From Alectoria sarmentosa (lineage: Eukaryota > Ascomycota > Lecanoromycetes > Lecanorales > Parmeliaceae): a DNA stretch of 18,287 nucleotides. Positions 10,090 to 18,287 of the stretch are shown here, in pieces. Where the stretch lies: contig WOGZ01000510.1 of assembly GCA_009733775.1 (NCBI GenBank), positions 1 through 18,287 of the forward strand, read 5' to 3'. Position numbers and translations under genes: made by a program. How positions within the stretch are numbered: position 1 is the first letter of the stretch; each line of letters begins with the position of its first letter. The notes beneath the pieces were generated by a model. That model ran no database searches. It saw only the letters and a list, made by a program, of their open reading frames with translations, and was not told the origin of the DNA.

Positions 10090-10480
10090 GAATAACGACG
10101 TAATAAATGATCACGTTTTGATTTTTTAATAATAATATCGAGCGCCGAAAAAGACTTTTTCATTAAATATTTATATTTTTAATCGAATTTAATTTAATTA
10201 ATTTAATTTATTCGATTAAAAATTAAAGATTTTAATTCAAAAAGAAACTTTAATTTAAAAAAAAACTCTTTTTTAAAATAATAATTACGTGAAAATTCGA
10301 TAATAAAACGATCGATGATATAATAAATTAAATTGATAAACAATTTTAAATCGATTAAATTAACATTATCGTTATATTTCGTTATAATCTTCACGTCGTT
10401 TTTTTTTAAAATCTTACGTCGCTTAAAAATAACTTTTGCATTAAATTTAACGATTAATTCGATAACGATATTTATTTTAA
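10090..10480 (-). pseudogene. Unrecognised open stretch in right interior of inverted-repeat element
   Basis: On the minus strand a frame runs from about 10,480 to 10,090 with few stops. It contains a 63-codon stop-free core (10,394-10,203) that begins MKIITKYNDNVNLID, preceded in frame by FKRRKILKKNDV. Many Phe and Leu codons may be mutated Ser or Pro. I do not recognise a family. It faces away from the right arm and would continue across the element 1 insertion site to 2449 and below, where I could not follow it. It might be a piece of the host element's gene, or chance openness in AT-rich DNA. Confidence 0.25.
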
Positions 10481-11220
10481 CGCGAATATTTATTTTAATT
10501 GTGAAAATATGATATAAAATACTTTATTATATTACTTTAAAAATGTTATAAAGAAAAATGCGATTTATGTTATAAGCGTATACGTTTATATTATATAATT
10601 TATTATATAATTTAAATTTCGACATTTCTTTTCGCACATATATTTTTAAAAAAATCGAATATCGAATAAATAAAATAAATCGAGTATTGAATAATTATAG
10701 TGAGTTTAGCGTCGAATAATTAATGTGAAATCATTTTTATATATTTCTTTTATTCTTTATGCGTCTCATAAAAACTCGAATTTTAAATACGAAATTCGAA
10801 ATTCGCGATGTTTAAAATCAAATAAAAATAATGAAATTCGAAAAAGAAAGTGATTATTTTTTTTATAAACCATTTTTATTTTATAAATCATTTTTTATTC
10901 TTTATATATCATTTTTATTTTTTATAAACATTCAAATTTTAAAAACGAAATTTGAAACTCGCGATATTCAAAGTCGAATAACAAAAGTGAAAATCGAAAA
11001 TCTAAAAACGATTGTGTTTTTTTAAACATATTCGCTATAATATTATATAAAAAAAAATTTACTTTTTAACGAAAAATCGTTTTTTAATAAATTTATTTTC
11101 AATTTATTTAATGCATATTAAAAATCGATCGATATATAATCGATAAATATATATAAAAGTTTATTTTTTAATTGAACGAAATATTTCGAACTATATATGC
11201 ATATATTAATAAGGTTTTCG
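10480..11220 (-). repeat. Right arm of long inverted repeat
   Basis: The reverse complement of this arm aligns with 134-840. Matching blocks include the AAGTATTTTATAT anchor (about 10,515-10,527), GTCGAATAATTAATG (10,711), the two GAAATTCGCGATGTTTAAA-like blocks near 10,800 and 10,950 (period about 150 bp), and CATATTCGCTATAATATTATAT near 11,027-11,048. It retains more G and C than the left arm. Confidence 0.7.
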
Positions 11221-11429
11221 ATAGAAATAAAATTTTTATATCACGAAACGATTTTTCTTATATGTGAAAACAAAAGAATAAAAGATAGAAAAACAAATTA
11301 TGTTATTAAGTGTGTGATAATTCTTGTATTTTTTATATTAAGAAAGTTACGCTATATTGAATATCAAATTGTTTAATAAACAATTATAATAATTATCTTT
11401 CATTAAAAATCTTTTATATTTTCAAAGAC
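11221..11429. other. AT-rich spacer, nothing recognised
   Basis: I see no gene, RNA or repeat here. The inverted-repeat similarity fades, and a few G-containing words (AAGTGTGTGATAATTC) survive, so this stretch may be somewhat less mutated than the arms. Confidence 0.4.
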
Positions 11430-13320
11430 GATAATGCGCTTATTAATTATTTCATTTTATCATGTTTTCTTCTAATAAAAACCTTTCTTTTTAACGATCT
11501 TTTTAATCGTGAACGATCTAATATTTTAAAGAGAAGATTAACGTGTTTTAAAATAACTCATTTCTTTGATTTTAATAAAATCAAAATTAAACGAAATGAA
11601 CTTAATATTTTAAAATAAGATTTATCGATGTTTTTAAATTCGAAAATTTGATTAAAAACATATAACGAGATAAAGAGATTATTTTTCTTTATTAAAGCGT
11701 TAAAAAATTTAAAAAGATAAATGCGAAAATATAAACGAAAATGTGTTTTAATAATAAAAGATTCGAAATAATAAAACGAATTTCGAGAATATTTTGAAAA
11801 GTAATATAATGTTCAAATGCTAAAACATTTTATCAATATATCTTTAAAATTAATATTTATTTAAAATTAATAATTCGAATTTTAATGTCGATTATAATAA
11901 CTTTAAAATCAATTAATCATTTAAACTTTTTAAAACCTTTAAAAAAAAATTTGCGATTCTTATATTCGAATATTCTTTTAATCGTTTTAAAATTTCTTTC
12001 GTTAAATTTTTAAACAATTTCGTTAATTAATATAATGATCTTTTTCAAGATTTTATATAAAATAAAATTCTTCATTTTTATTTTCTCTCGTTAATTATCA
12101 CGCGTTTCTTTTTATATATTTAAACGAAGAATTTCTTTCGCATCGTGCTTTAATTTTTAATTTTCAAATACGAAAATTCATTTAACATTTTGCAAAATTA
12201 AATGTTTTCATTAAATATAATTTATCATTTTTGAAAATGCTTCATATAAATTCTCGATTAACGATTTTAAAACTTGAATTTTTTTTTTAAATTTAACTCT
12301 CTCATTCTTTAATTTTAAAATAAAATCTTTTAAAATAAATTCTTCGAAAATCGATTTCGAATTTAATGATTTTAATTTCATTTTAATTGCGAAATCATCG
12401 ATCGCGTCGTTAAAATCGATTATTTATAACGAAATTATTATAATTTCTAAAACATTATTTATTTCAAATTCAATATTCTATTTCTTTTTCTTTTCATCAA
12501 TAAAATCTCATTATAATTTATTTTCAAATTTAATAAATTCGCTCTTCTTTTTCTCAAAATTATCGTTTCTCTCATTATTTTTTTTAATCTTTAATAAAAA
12601 GATTATATTCGATTTCGATTTAAATCTTTTAACCTTCAAAATTAAATTAAAAACATTAACTTTTCTTTTACTTTTTAAAGATTTGATCATAATATTTAAA
12701 AACATTCTTTATAACGTATCTAAATCTTTTATTAAATAAAATATCGATTTATTAACAATGTTAATATTCGAGGTTTTTAAACCCTCGATCAATGAATCAT
12801 AATCATTATTTTAAATCATATATTTTTATCTTTAATAAATTATTTAATTTTTATTTAACAACATATTATTAATAATGTAAACGATATTATGTTTTAAATT
12901 AACATTTATATTTTCAATATCAAAAAATTAATAAATTTCGAATATTATTTAATAAAATCATTTTTCGAAATTATTAAACGCTTTAAAAACTCTTCTTTTA
13001 TATAAATAAATAAAATTTAAATATTTATGAAAAATTACGAAATACGCGACTTTTCGCTCAATTTTAATCAAATTCGATTTCATAATCTTTATTATTCAAA
13101 CGTCGAACAAATTTAAATCGATTAATAAAAACAATTTTATATTATTTGCGTTTGCTTTATTTAAAAATCTATTAATTTTCAATAATGATTCATTATAATA
13201 ATACTTTAACGTCATTAAATTTTCTTTTATTCATCATTTTGACATTTGCGAAATTATAAATTAAACTTTTTTCATTATTTTCTTTCCTTTTTTATTTCTC
13301 ATTTTCTTATTTTTCGTCAT
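11430..13320 (-). pseudogene. Unrecognised RIP-degraded ORF, about 600 codons
   Basis: A single minus-strand frame can be read from an ATG at 13,320-13,318 to about 11,950, and probably to about 11,430, interrupted almost only by TAA, TGA and TAG of RIP type. It begins with a very basic segment (MTKNKKMRNKKGKK, possibly a nuclear signal). A region that looks well folded follows (13,260-12,840), including KIERKVAYFVIFHKY and YKRRVFKAFNNFEK. The rest is low-complexity, Lys/Asn/Glu/Phe/Leu-rich sequence that was probably Ser/Pro/Lys-rich, with heptad-like stretches near 12,400-12,240. It shows no RT, transposase or Gag motif that I recognise. It could be a transposon-borne accessory protein, a Gag of another family, or a relocated host gene. 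The end is uncertain. Confidence 0.45.
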
Positions 13321-14169
13321 AATTTTTATCAAAAAATCGTTTATACACCCTTTTCTATAATCAATGTTATATAAAAAAAAAAATCGATTAATAATTTAAA
13401 AAGCGAATCGAGACGATTATAAAATTCATTTTAAAAAAAAAGTTTTAAATTCTTAATCTTTTCAATGCGTGAAAAAATGTGAAATGTAAAAAACGATTTT
13501 CGAGCATTACAATTCAATATTGAAAAAAAAATGTTTTCATATTAAAATTAATTAATAATCGAATCTTTTTATTATTTAAATCTGATTTGATTAATAATAA
13601 AAACGATTTTTTTCAAAATGAATTTATAATCAAAATAATGATTTGAAATGCATTTGATTTGATTTTAAAAAACAATTTTTCAAATAATGAGATTCGCTAT
13701 TTCTTTTTTAACGAATCGTTTATTAATAAAAAACTCTTTTAAATTTATCGCTTTTTAAAATTGCGTTTTCGTAATTTTAAAATACGATGTTTATAAATAA
13801 TATTCGATTAATAAAAAATTCAATTTATTTTATTTACGTCTTAATTTAAAATTATTATTTAAATTAATCGAAACGAAAATTAACGAAAAATTAAAATAAA
13901 TTTCGCATTTTTAATTTAAATTTATAAAATTATAAAATTAAAATATAAATTATATAAAATATGATTATCAAAAAAAAAATGAAATGAATTATAAAATAAA
14001 AAGATATTAATTTTCGAAAAAAAAAATTCGATTTCGAGAATCATTTAAGCAATAATAATATGTGCGTTAAATAAATTCTCGTAATTAAAAATCTTATCTT
14101 TTTATTTATAAGAATTTAAATTCGTAAATTTTCATTATTTCCTTTAACGTTCAACTTAACGAAAAAAAA
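13321..14169. other. Region between unknown ORF and element 2 pol; possible 3' end of element 2
   Basis: The 3' untranslated region and 3' LTR of element 2 should lie here (it is transcribed leftward). No second copy is in the window for comparison, so I cannot place an LTR. A purine-rich minus-strand segment, AAAGGAAATAATG near 14,139-14,151, could be a polypurine tract. The rest is AT-rich sequence with long A and T runs and no gene that I can see. Confidence 0.4.
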
Positions 14170-14254
14170 TCAAAATTTTATAACTTCGATATTTCTTTCG
14201 ACATTTCTTAAAAAAAATTTATCTTTATTTTTTCGAAACTTTTTCATCGAAATC

Positions 14255-14444
14255 TTTTCATATTTCCGATTATAATTTTTTATAAACTTTTTCGCTTTAT
14301 CAAAATTCTTTACATTATATTAAACATTATAAATCGATTCTTAATTTTTTCATTTCATCAAATATTGTACGATCTTTTTTTTTAACGTGAACTTTTATCT
14401 CGCGAATGAATCTTTTATTGATCGATAAACCTTTTAATCTCATA
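14255..14444 (-). other. Chromodomain of element 2 with frameshift at a T9 run
   Basis: The first half reads YEIKRFIDQ from 14,444. The second half reads VQYLMK-stop-KN, then YNV-stop-YNVKNFDKAKKFIKNY, in a different frame starting at 14,370. The shift falls at or near the nine-base A/T run at 14,375-14,383. The stops again stand at chromodomain Trp positions. Confidence 0.85.
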
Positions 14445-15039
14445 TTTATTTTTGATCATTCATTCATTTTTATTAATTATCGATTTTTGATCTTCTTTTC
14501 TCGATCTTCGATATAATTTTTTTTTCTTTAATATAAATTCGAGCATAACGATCGAAAAGATTAAATAAATCTTTTAAATCTTTAAAAGTTTTAATTCATA
14601 AATTAGATTTTCTCATTATTTAAAAATTCGAAAAAATCTCATTTTTTAATTAAATAACTTAATATTTTTCAACTTAAAAAGTTTATATTTATAATAAAGT
14701 TTTATATATATCTTATTATTAAATTTCATAATCAAAGATTTGTATTTTTTATTATGTTTAATTTTCATTTCCGCGATAACGAAAATAAGAGAGTTGATAA
14801 CTTTTTAACGATTTCGATTTTTATCGTTAATCACATTAGTTTGCCTCTTAACAACGACGTTATTAACATTTATTTCGTCATTTAATTTCATTTCATAAAC
14901 GATTTCATTAATAATCTTTTTTATCGAGACATTAATTGAATTGTTTAAGATTTTTCTTAAAATAATAAAAAATTTATTTTATAAAACGTCAAAATAATAA
15001 ACAATATGAAAATATAATATGATCTTTATAATTTAATTA

Positions 15040-15445
15040 ATTCTCTCAAATTATTCATTAATTTATAAATAATAAATTATAAAAATTATTAATTTAATTT
15101 TTAAAGCAATGAAAATGACTTTTTAGAAATTAAAAAGAAACTTCGAATCGTGATTCGAGATAATGATTCGCGAAATTTCTCAATTCGCAAAAACTTTTAA
15201 TAACGTTATCGCCTATTTTATTGCGCTTCAAATTATTTTTTTAATAATATTTATTATTTTTTTTGAAAACTTGCATATTATATTTATTAAAACGTTATTT
15301 TCATTTTTCAAAAAAAAAAGAATCAAAATGAAATTTATCGTGATTATATAAAAATTTATAAACGAAATTATTATCGATTTTAAAGATTCATAAAACGCGT
15401 ATTTAATAATTTGATTTAATTAACATTGCGAACAATGCAATATAT
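15040..15445 (-). other. Integrase zinc finger end and DDE core of element 2
   Basis: HCSQC is followed by LNQIIKYAFYESLKSI, the standard link from zinc finger to core. Then come ITINFILIL (first Asp to Asn, 15,335), ISNHDSKF (SDRDSKF with its first Asp to Asn, 15,155) and FERIN (Glu 15,047). The last two positions are separated by 35 residues. Confidence 0.88.
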
Positions 15446-16189
15446 ATCTCTTAAATCTTTAAATCAAATATCTCATATAATAATTTTCGATAATTCATTT
15501 ATAAATTTTATGAAAATCGTCGTAACTTTGAAAATTATATGTTAATTCGAATATTTTTATTTTATACTTTTAAGAATATAAAGACGTTTTTTAAAATTAA
15601 ATGAATCACGATAATAAACGAACTTTTTTTATTATACGAATTAAATGTTTAAAAACTTCATTATTTTCACGAACTTTTCATTTTTCAAAAAACAATCCCT
15701 TTTTCGCAACAAAAATTCATAAATCTTAAATCATTTTTTATTCTTTTTATACGCTTCTTTAAATTTAAATCGATAATTCTTAAATATTTTCGTCGAAATA
15801 AAAACATAAACATTAATTTCGTTAAGCACGTCGAATTTATTAACTTTATATCTTTTTTTTTATTTACGAAAAAGCTTAAAAAGAGCATTTAAAATCACGT
15901 TTTATTTTTTAAATTTTCTCTCGCATATTTAAATTGAATTGCGAAGCGTATTGAAAAATTTATATAAATCGTAAATTTATTCGATTCGAAAACGAAAAAA
16001 AAAGTGTAATTTATCGTACGATATTTATAATAATAAAATAATCCGTGAAAATGATCATTTTTTTTTGAATTTTTAACTCAGCATATGAGGAATCTTCTTT
16101 AACATTCATATCAAAATTACGATTTTCAATTTCATAAATCAATAACGAAATTTCATAACATTAAGCAATTTAAATAAAAAAAGAATTAA

Positions 16190-17265
16190 TTATATATCGA
16201 TTTTTAAAAAAGAGTTATTTTGAGAATTTTCAAACATATAATATATTATTACCTTAAATTTATATCTTTTCGATTTATTAAAATCGATATATGTTTATCA
16301 TTTAAAATCATAATAATAAAGATACGTTTTCATAATCAAAACTTTTTATAATATTTCAAATAACTCAAGCTTTTCATTGATGAAAATGATTTTCATGATT
16401 TTAAAAATTTTTTTTCTTTAACGTTCATTAATAACAAAAAATCGTTTAAAAAGTTTCGTTTTCAAACATTATAAAGGCTTCGCAATTTATACGAAATAAT
16501 TAACGTTTTTACAAAATCGATTCATCATATCAAAATAAATTTCGAGAATTTCTAAATTTTCTGAAAATCGCATTTTTTTGATGATTATTAATCGTTTTTC
16601 GATGATAATAAACTTAAAATCATTAATTCTCTATTTAAACAAAATAATTAATAAATAATTTAAATATAATTTCTTTGACTCGAGGGTAATTTTAAAACGT
16701 GCAAAAAATGCGAAAATTATTCTCAAATGCTCGAAATGTTCTTTCGCAATACGAAAAAAAATCATAATATTATCAATATAACATCTCGCGAAATAACGAT
16801 ATAAGCGTAAAAATTCGTTCATTTTCCTTTATTCGTAAAAAATAAAATTCTTAAAATTCATTATTACGATATTAAAATGTTTCGATTCTTTATAAAATAC
16901 GATAATGAAACGTTAACGATGATTTTTTTTAATTAAAAATAAATGAAATTATTTATTATAATCGATCACGTTAATGAAATTACATTTTTAAACAAAAATA
17001 ACGATATCTTTTTAAAACGAAATTAAATAATTATTTAAAATAATAATCTTATTCAATTTTCGAATATTCATAACCACTTTTTCTTTTCATTTCAAATTTT
17101 TTTTTAAATCAACATAAACGATTTTATAAATCACAAAAATCGAAAAAACAAAAAATGTAAATTTTATTAATTAATTCATTTTCCTTTATAAATGCATCTT
17201 ATTAAACTGTTCGTTTATTAACTTTTTAATTTTCGAAATCAAAAAATAAACTTTATTTTCGAGCT
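16190..17265 (-). other. Reverse transcriptase and RNase H N-terminus of element 2
   Basis: One uninterrupted frame apart from RIP stops. It contains the palm motif VVMNIRKLNK, a motif A region reading INVIDYNK, CYIDNIMIFFRIAKEHFEHL (motif C), LTLNPKKS-type sequence seen as ITLESKKLYLNY, and the connection MRFSENLEILEIYFDMMNRF. RNase H opens with TYIDFNKSKRYKF near 16,290. YIDN replaces YIDD by one G-to-A change. Confidence 0.92.
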
Positions 17266-17480
17266 TAATAAACGAAAATTATTAATTATTAATAATAAAT
17301 ATTTATAATTATTCGAATTTCGACAAATTAATAATATTTTTAATATCTTTTTAAATTCGAGGATTTTTTTTTGTAAACTTCATTATAATTTTCACATATT
17401 TTTATTTTTCGTAAATCGTGATATTATTAAAAAGTTTGATTTTCAAAATAAAATTTATTTTTGTTTTCTTTAAAGTTGAT

Positions 17481-17693
17481 TTCGAATTTAATAAATTTAT
17501 AAATTTAATAAATATAAATTCTTTATTCTAAAAAGATTTAATACTGTTTAAACTTTTCGCGGAGATTTAAAACTATAATATAACGATTGTTCAATGATTG
17601 TATATCTATTTTAAATGTACATCGATTATATATCGGTTGAAAAACGATTTAAAAACTCGATATGTGATTGAGACTTTTTGAAAGGAGTCATAC
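17481..17693. other. Boundary between mutated block and tandem array
   Basis: Base composition recovers over this stretch: CGCGGAGATT at 17,558, TATCGGTTG at 17,632, GAAAGGAGTC at 17,680. The pol reading of element 2 fades at about 17,480. No gene is visible. Confidence 0.6.
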
Positions 17694-18287
17694 AATCATA
17701 TTCATGGCCATCGCAGTCACATATTTATGGTCATCGCAATCATAAACCTATGGCCATCGCAGTCACAGACCCGTACCCATCGCAATCACATATCCATGAT
17801 CATCGCAGTCACATATCCATGGCCATCGCAGTCACATATCCGTGACCATCGCAGTCACAGACCCGGACCCGTACCCATCGCAGTCACAGACCCGTACCAA
17901 TCGCAGTCACAGACCCGTACCCATCGCAATCACATATCCATGATCATCGCAGTCACATATCCATGGCCATCGCAGTCACATATCCGTGACCATCGCAGTC
18001 ACAGACCCGGACCCGTACCCATCGCAGTCACAGACCCGTACCAATCGCAGTCACAGACCCGTACCCATCGCAATCACATATCCATGATCATCGCAGTCAC
18101 ATATCCATGGCCATCGCAGTCACATATCCGTGACCATCGCAGTCACAGACCCGGACCCGTATCCATCGCAGTCACAGACCCGTACCAATCGCAGTTACAG
18201 ACCCGTACCCATCGCAGTCACATACTTATGACCATCGCAGTCACATATCCATGGCTGCTGCAACCACATGGTCATCGCCATCGCAAT
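17694..18287. repeat. 23-bp minisatellite in 144-bp higher-order repeats, unmutated
   Basis: The basic unit is 23 bp, for example CATCGCAGTCACATATCC plus ATGGC, with variants ending GACCC-GTACC, GTGAC or ATGAT. One unit has a 6-bp insertion (GGACCC). Six units plus the insertion make a 144-bp higher-order repeat, present three times with starts at 17,781, 17,925 and 18,069. The first two higher-order copies are essentially identical and the third shows C-to-T changes (GTATCC, GCAGTTAC). The strand is C-rich and full of CpA. Stops occur in every frame I read, so I treat it as non-coding. The array continues past the window. Confidence 0.95.

Larger units (their letters stand above)
14170..17480 (-). 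mobile_element. pol: 5'-truncated Ty3/Gypsy chromovirus (element 2), pol remnant
   Basis: Transcribed leftward. Traceable domains in order: a pre-RT linker (about 17,400-17,270, KNPRIxKDIKNIINL, x a stop); RT entry KVYFLISKIKKLINEQFNKM (17,260); VVMNIRKLNK (about 17,080); INVIDYNK; CYIDNIMIF (motif C, second Asp now Asn); RNase H (16,290-15,880, YIDFNKSK and NALFKLF); integrase zinc finger HCSQC (15,425-15,440); DDE core with Asn at 15,335 and 15,155 and Glu at 15,047; a GPF-like C-terminal segment (about 14,630); chromodomain; and an in-frame TGA at 14,172-14,170. Gag and protease are missing because the coding trace stops near 17,480, just before a tandem array. Unlike element 1, several single-base frameshifts are present. 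Sequence differs clearly from element 1, so it is another family. Confidence 0.9.

Noticed and set aside
10831..11025. 64-codon plus-strand frame in the right arm
   Set aside because: It is made of the inverted-repeat tandem blocks, and the equivalent in the left arm is closed, so there is no sign of coding.
12769..12789. Near-palindrome TCGAGGTTTTTAAACCCTCGA
   Set aside because: It has one internal mismatch and a one-base loop and lies inside the unknown ORF where the frame reads through it. A terminator or binding site cannot be supported.
15163..15351. 62-codon plus-strand frame
   Set aside because: It is antisense to the integrase core of element 2.
15685..15888. 67-codon minus-strand frame
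   Set aside because: It is out of frame with the RNase H to integrase link of element 2 and has no recognisable content; it probably opened by chance or through nearby indels.
17781..18212. Protein-coding repeat, since 144 is divisible by 3
   Set aside because: The 23-bp monomer is not a multiple of 3, and a frame that looked open meets a TGA in CATGATCATC in each block.
17694..18287. CRISPR-like array of repeats and spacers
   Set aside because: The units are contiguous 23-bp variants without unique spacers, and the setting is eukaryotic. It is a minisatellite.
1..18287. Naturally AT-rich genome such as an anaerobic chytrid, a mitochondrion or Plasmodium
   Set aside because: The stops fall at Gln and Trp positions of recognisable Gypsy proteins, LTR differences are all transitions, and the adjacent array is GC-richer. 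That points to directed mutation, not a general composition bias.

Overview
The window looks like an AT-rich, gene-poor heterochromatic block from a filamentous ascomycete-type fungus. Almost everything from 1 to about 17,600 has lost C and G through C-to-T and G-to-A transitions, the signature of repeat-induced point mutation (RIP) or a similar process. I see no intact host gene. The decayed coding sequence belongs mostly to Ty3/Gypsy retrotransposons whose reading frames can still be followed through RIP-type stop codons (CAA/CAG to TAA/TAG, TGG to TGA/TAG). The fungal assignment rests on this mutation pattern plus the chromodomain-bearing Gypsy polyproteins; the species cannot be told.

Layout. 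(1) 1-55 is a (TTA)n microsatellite. (2) 134-840 and 10,480-11,220 are the two arms of a long imperfect inverted repeat, the probable ends of an older unclassified element; its interior is 841-2449 and 10,066-10,480. (3) Nested inside it at 2455-10,060 is a complete 7.6 kb chromovirus (element 1, + strand) with two LTRs of about 167 bp and a likely 5-bp target-site duplication. It carries gag in one frame and pol in the -1 frame: protease tail, a linker holding a 66-bp in-frame tandem repeat, reverse transcriptase, RNase H, integrase and chromodomain. (4) 11,430-13,320 holds an unrecognised, RIP-eroded reading frame on the minus strand. (5) 14,170-17,480 is the pol gene of a second, different chromovirus (element 2, minus strand), lacking its 5' part and carrying several single-base frameshifts. 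(6) 17,694-18,287 is a GC-richer tandem array of 23-bp units organised in 144-bp higher-order repeats. It is almost unmutated although it is full of CpA, and it runs off the window.

History inferred from the layering: an inverted-repeat element was invaded by element 1, element 2 landed nearby, the block was mutated heavily by a CpG-sparing process, and a tandem array abutting the truncated end of element 2 stayed largely untouched. Both polymerases are dead: catalytic aspartates of reverse transcriptase and integrase have become asparagine by single G-to-A changes in both elements.
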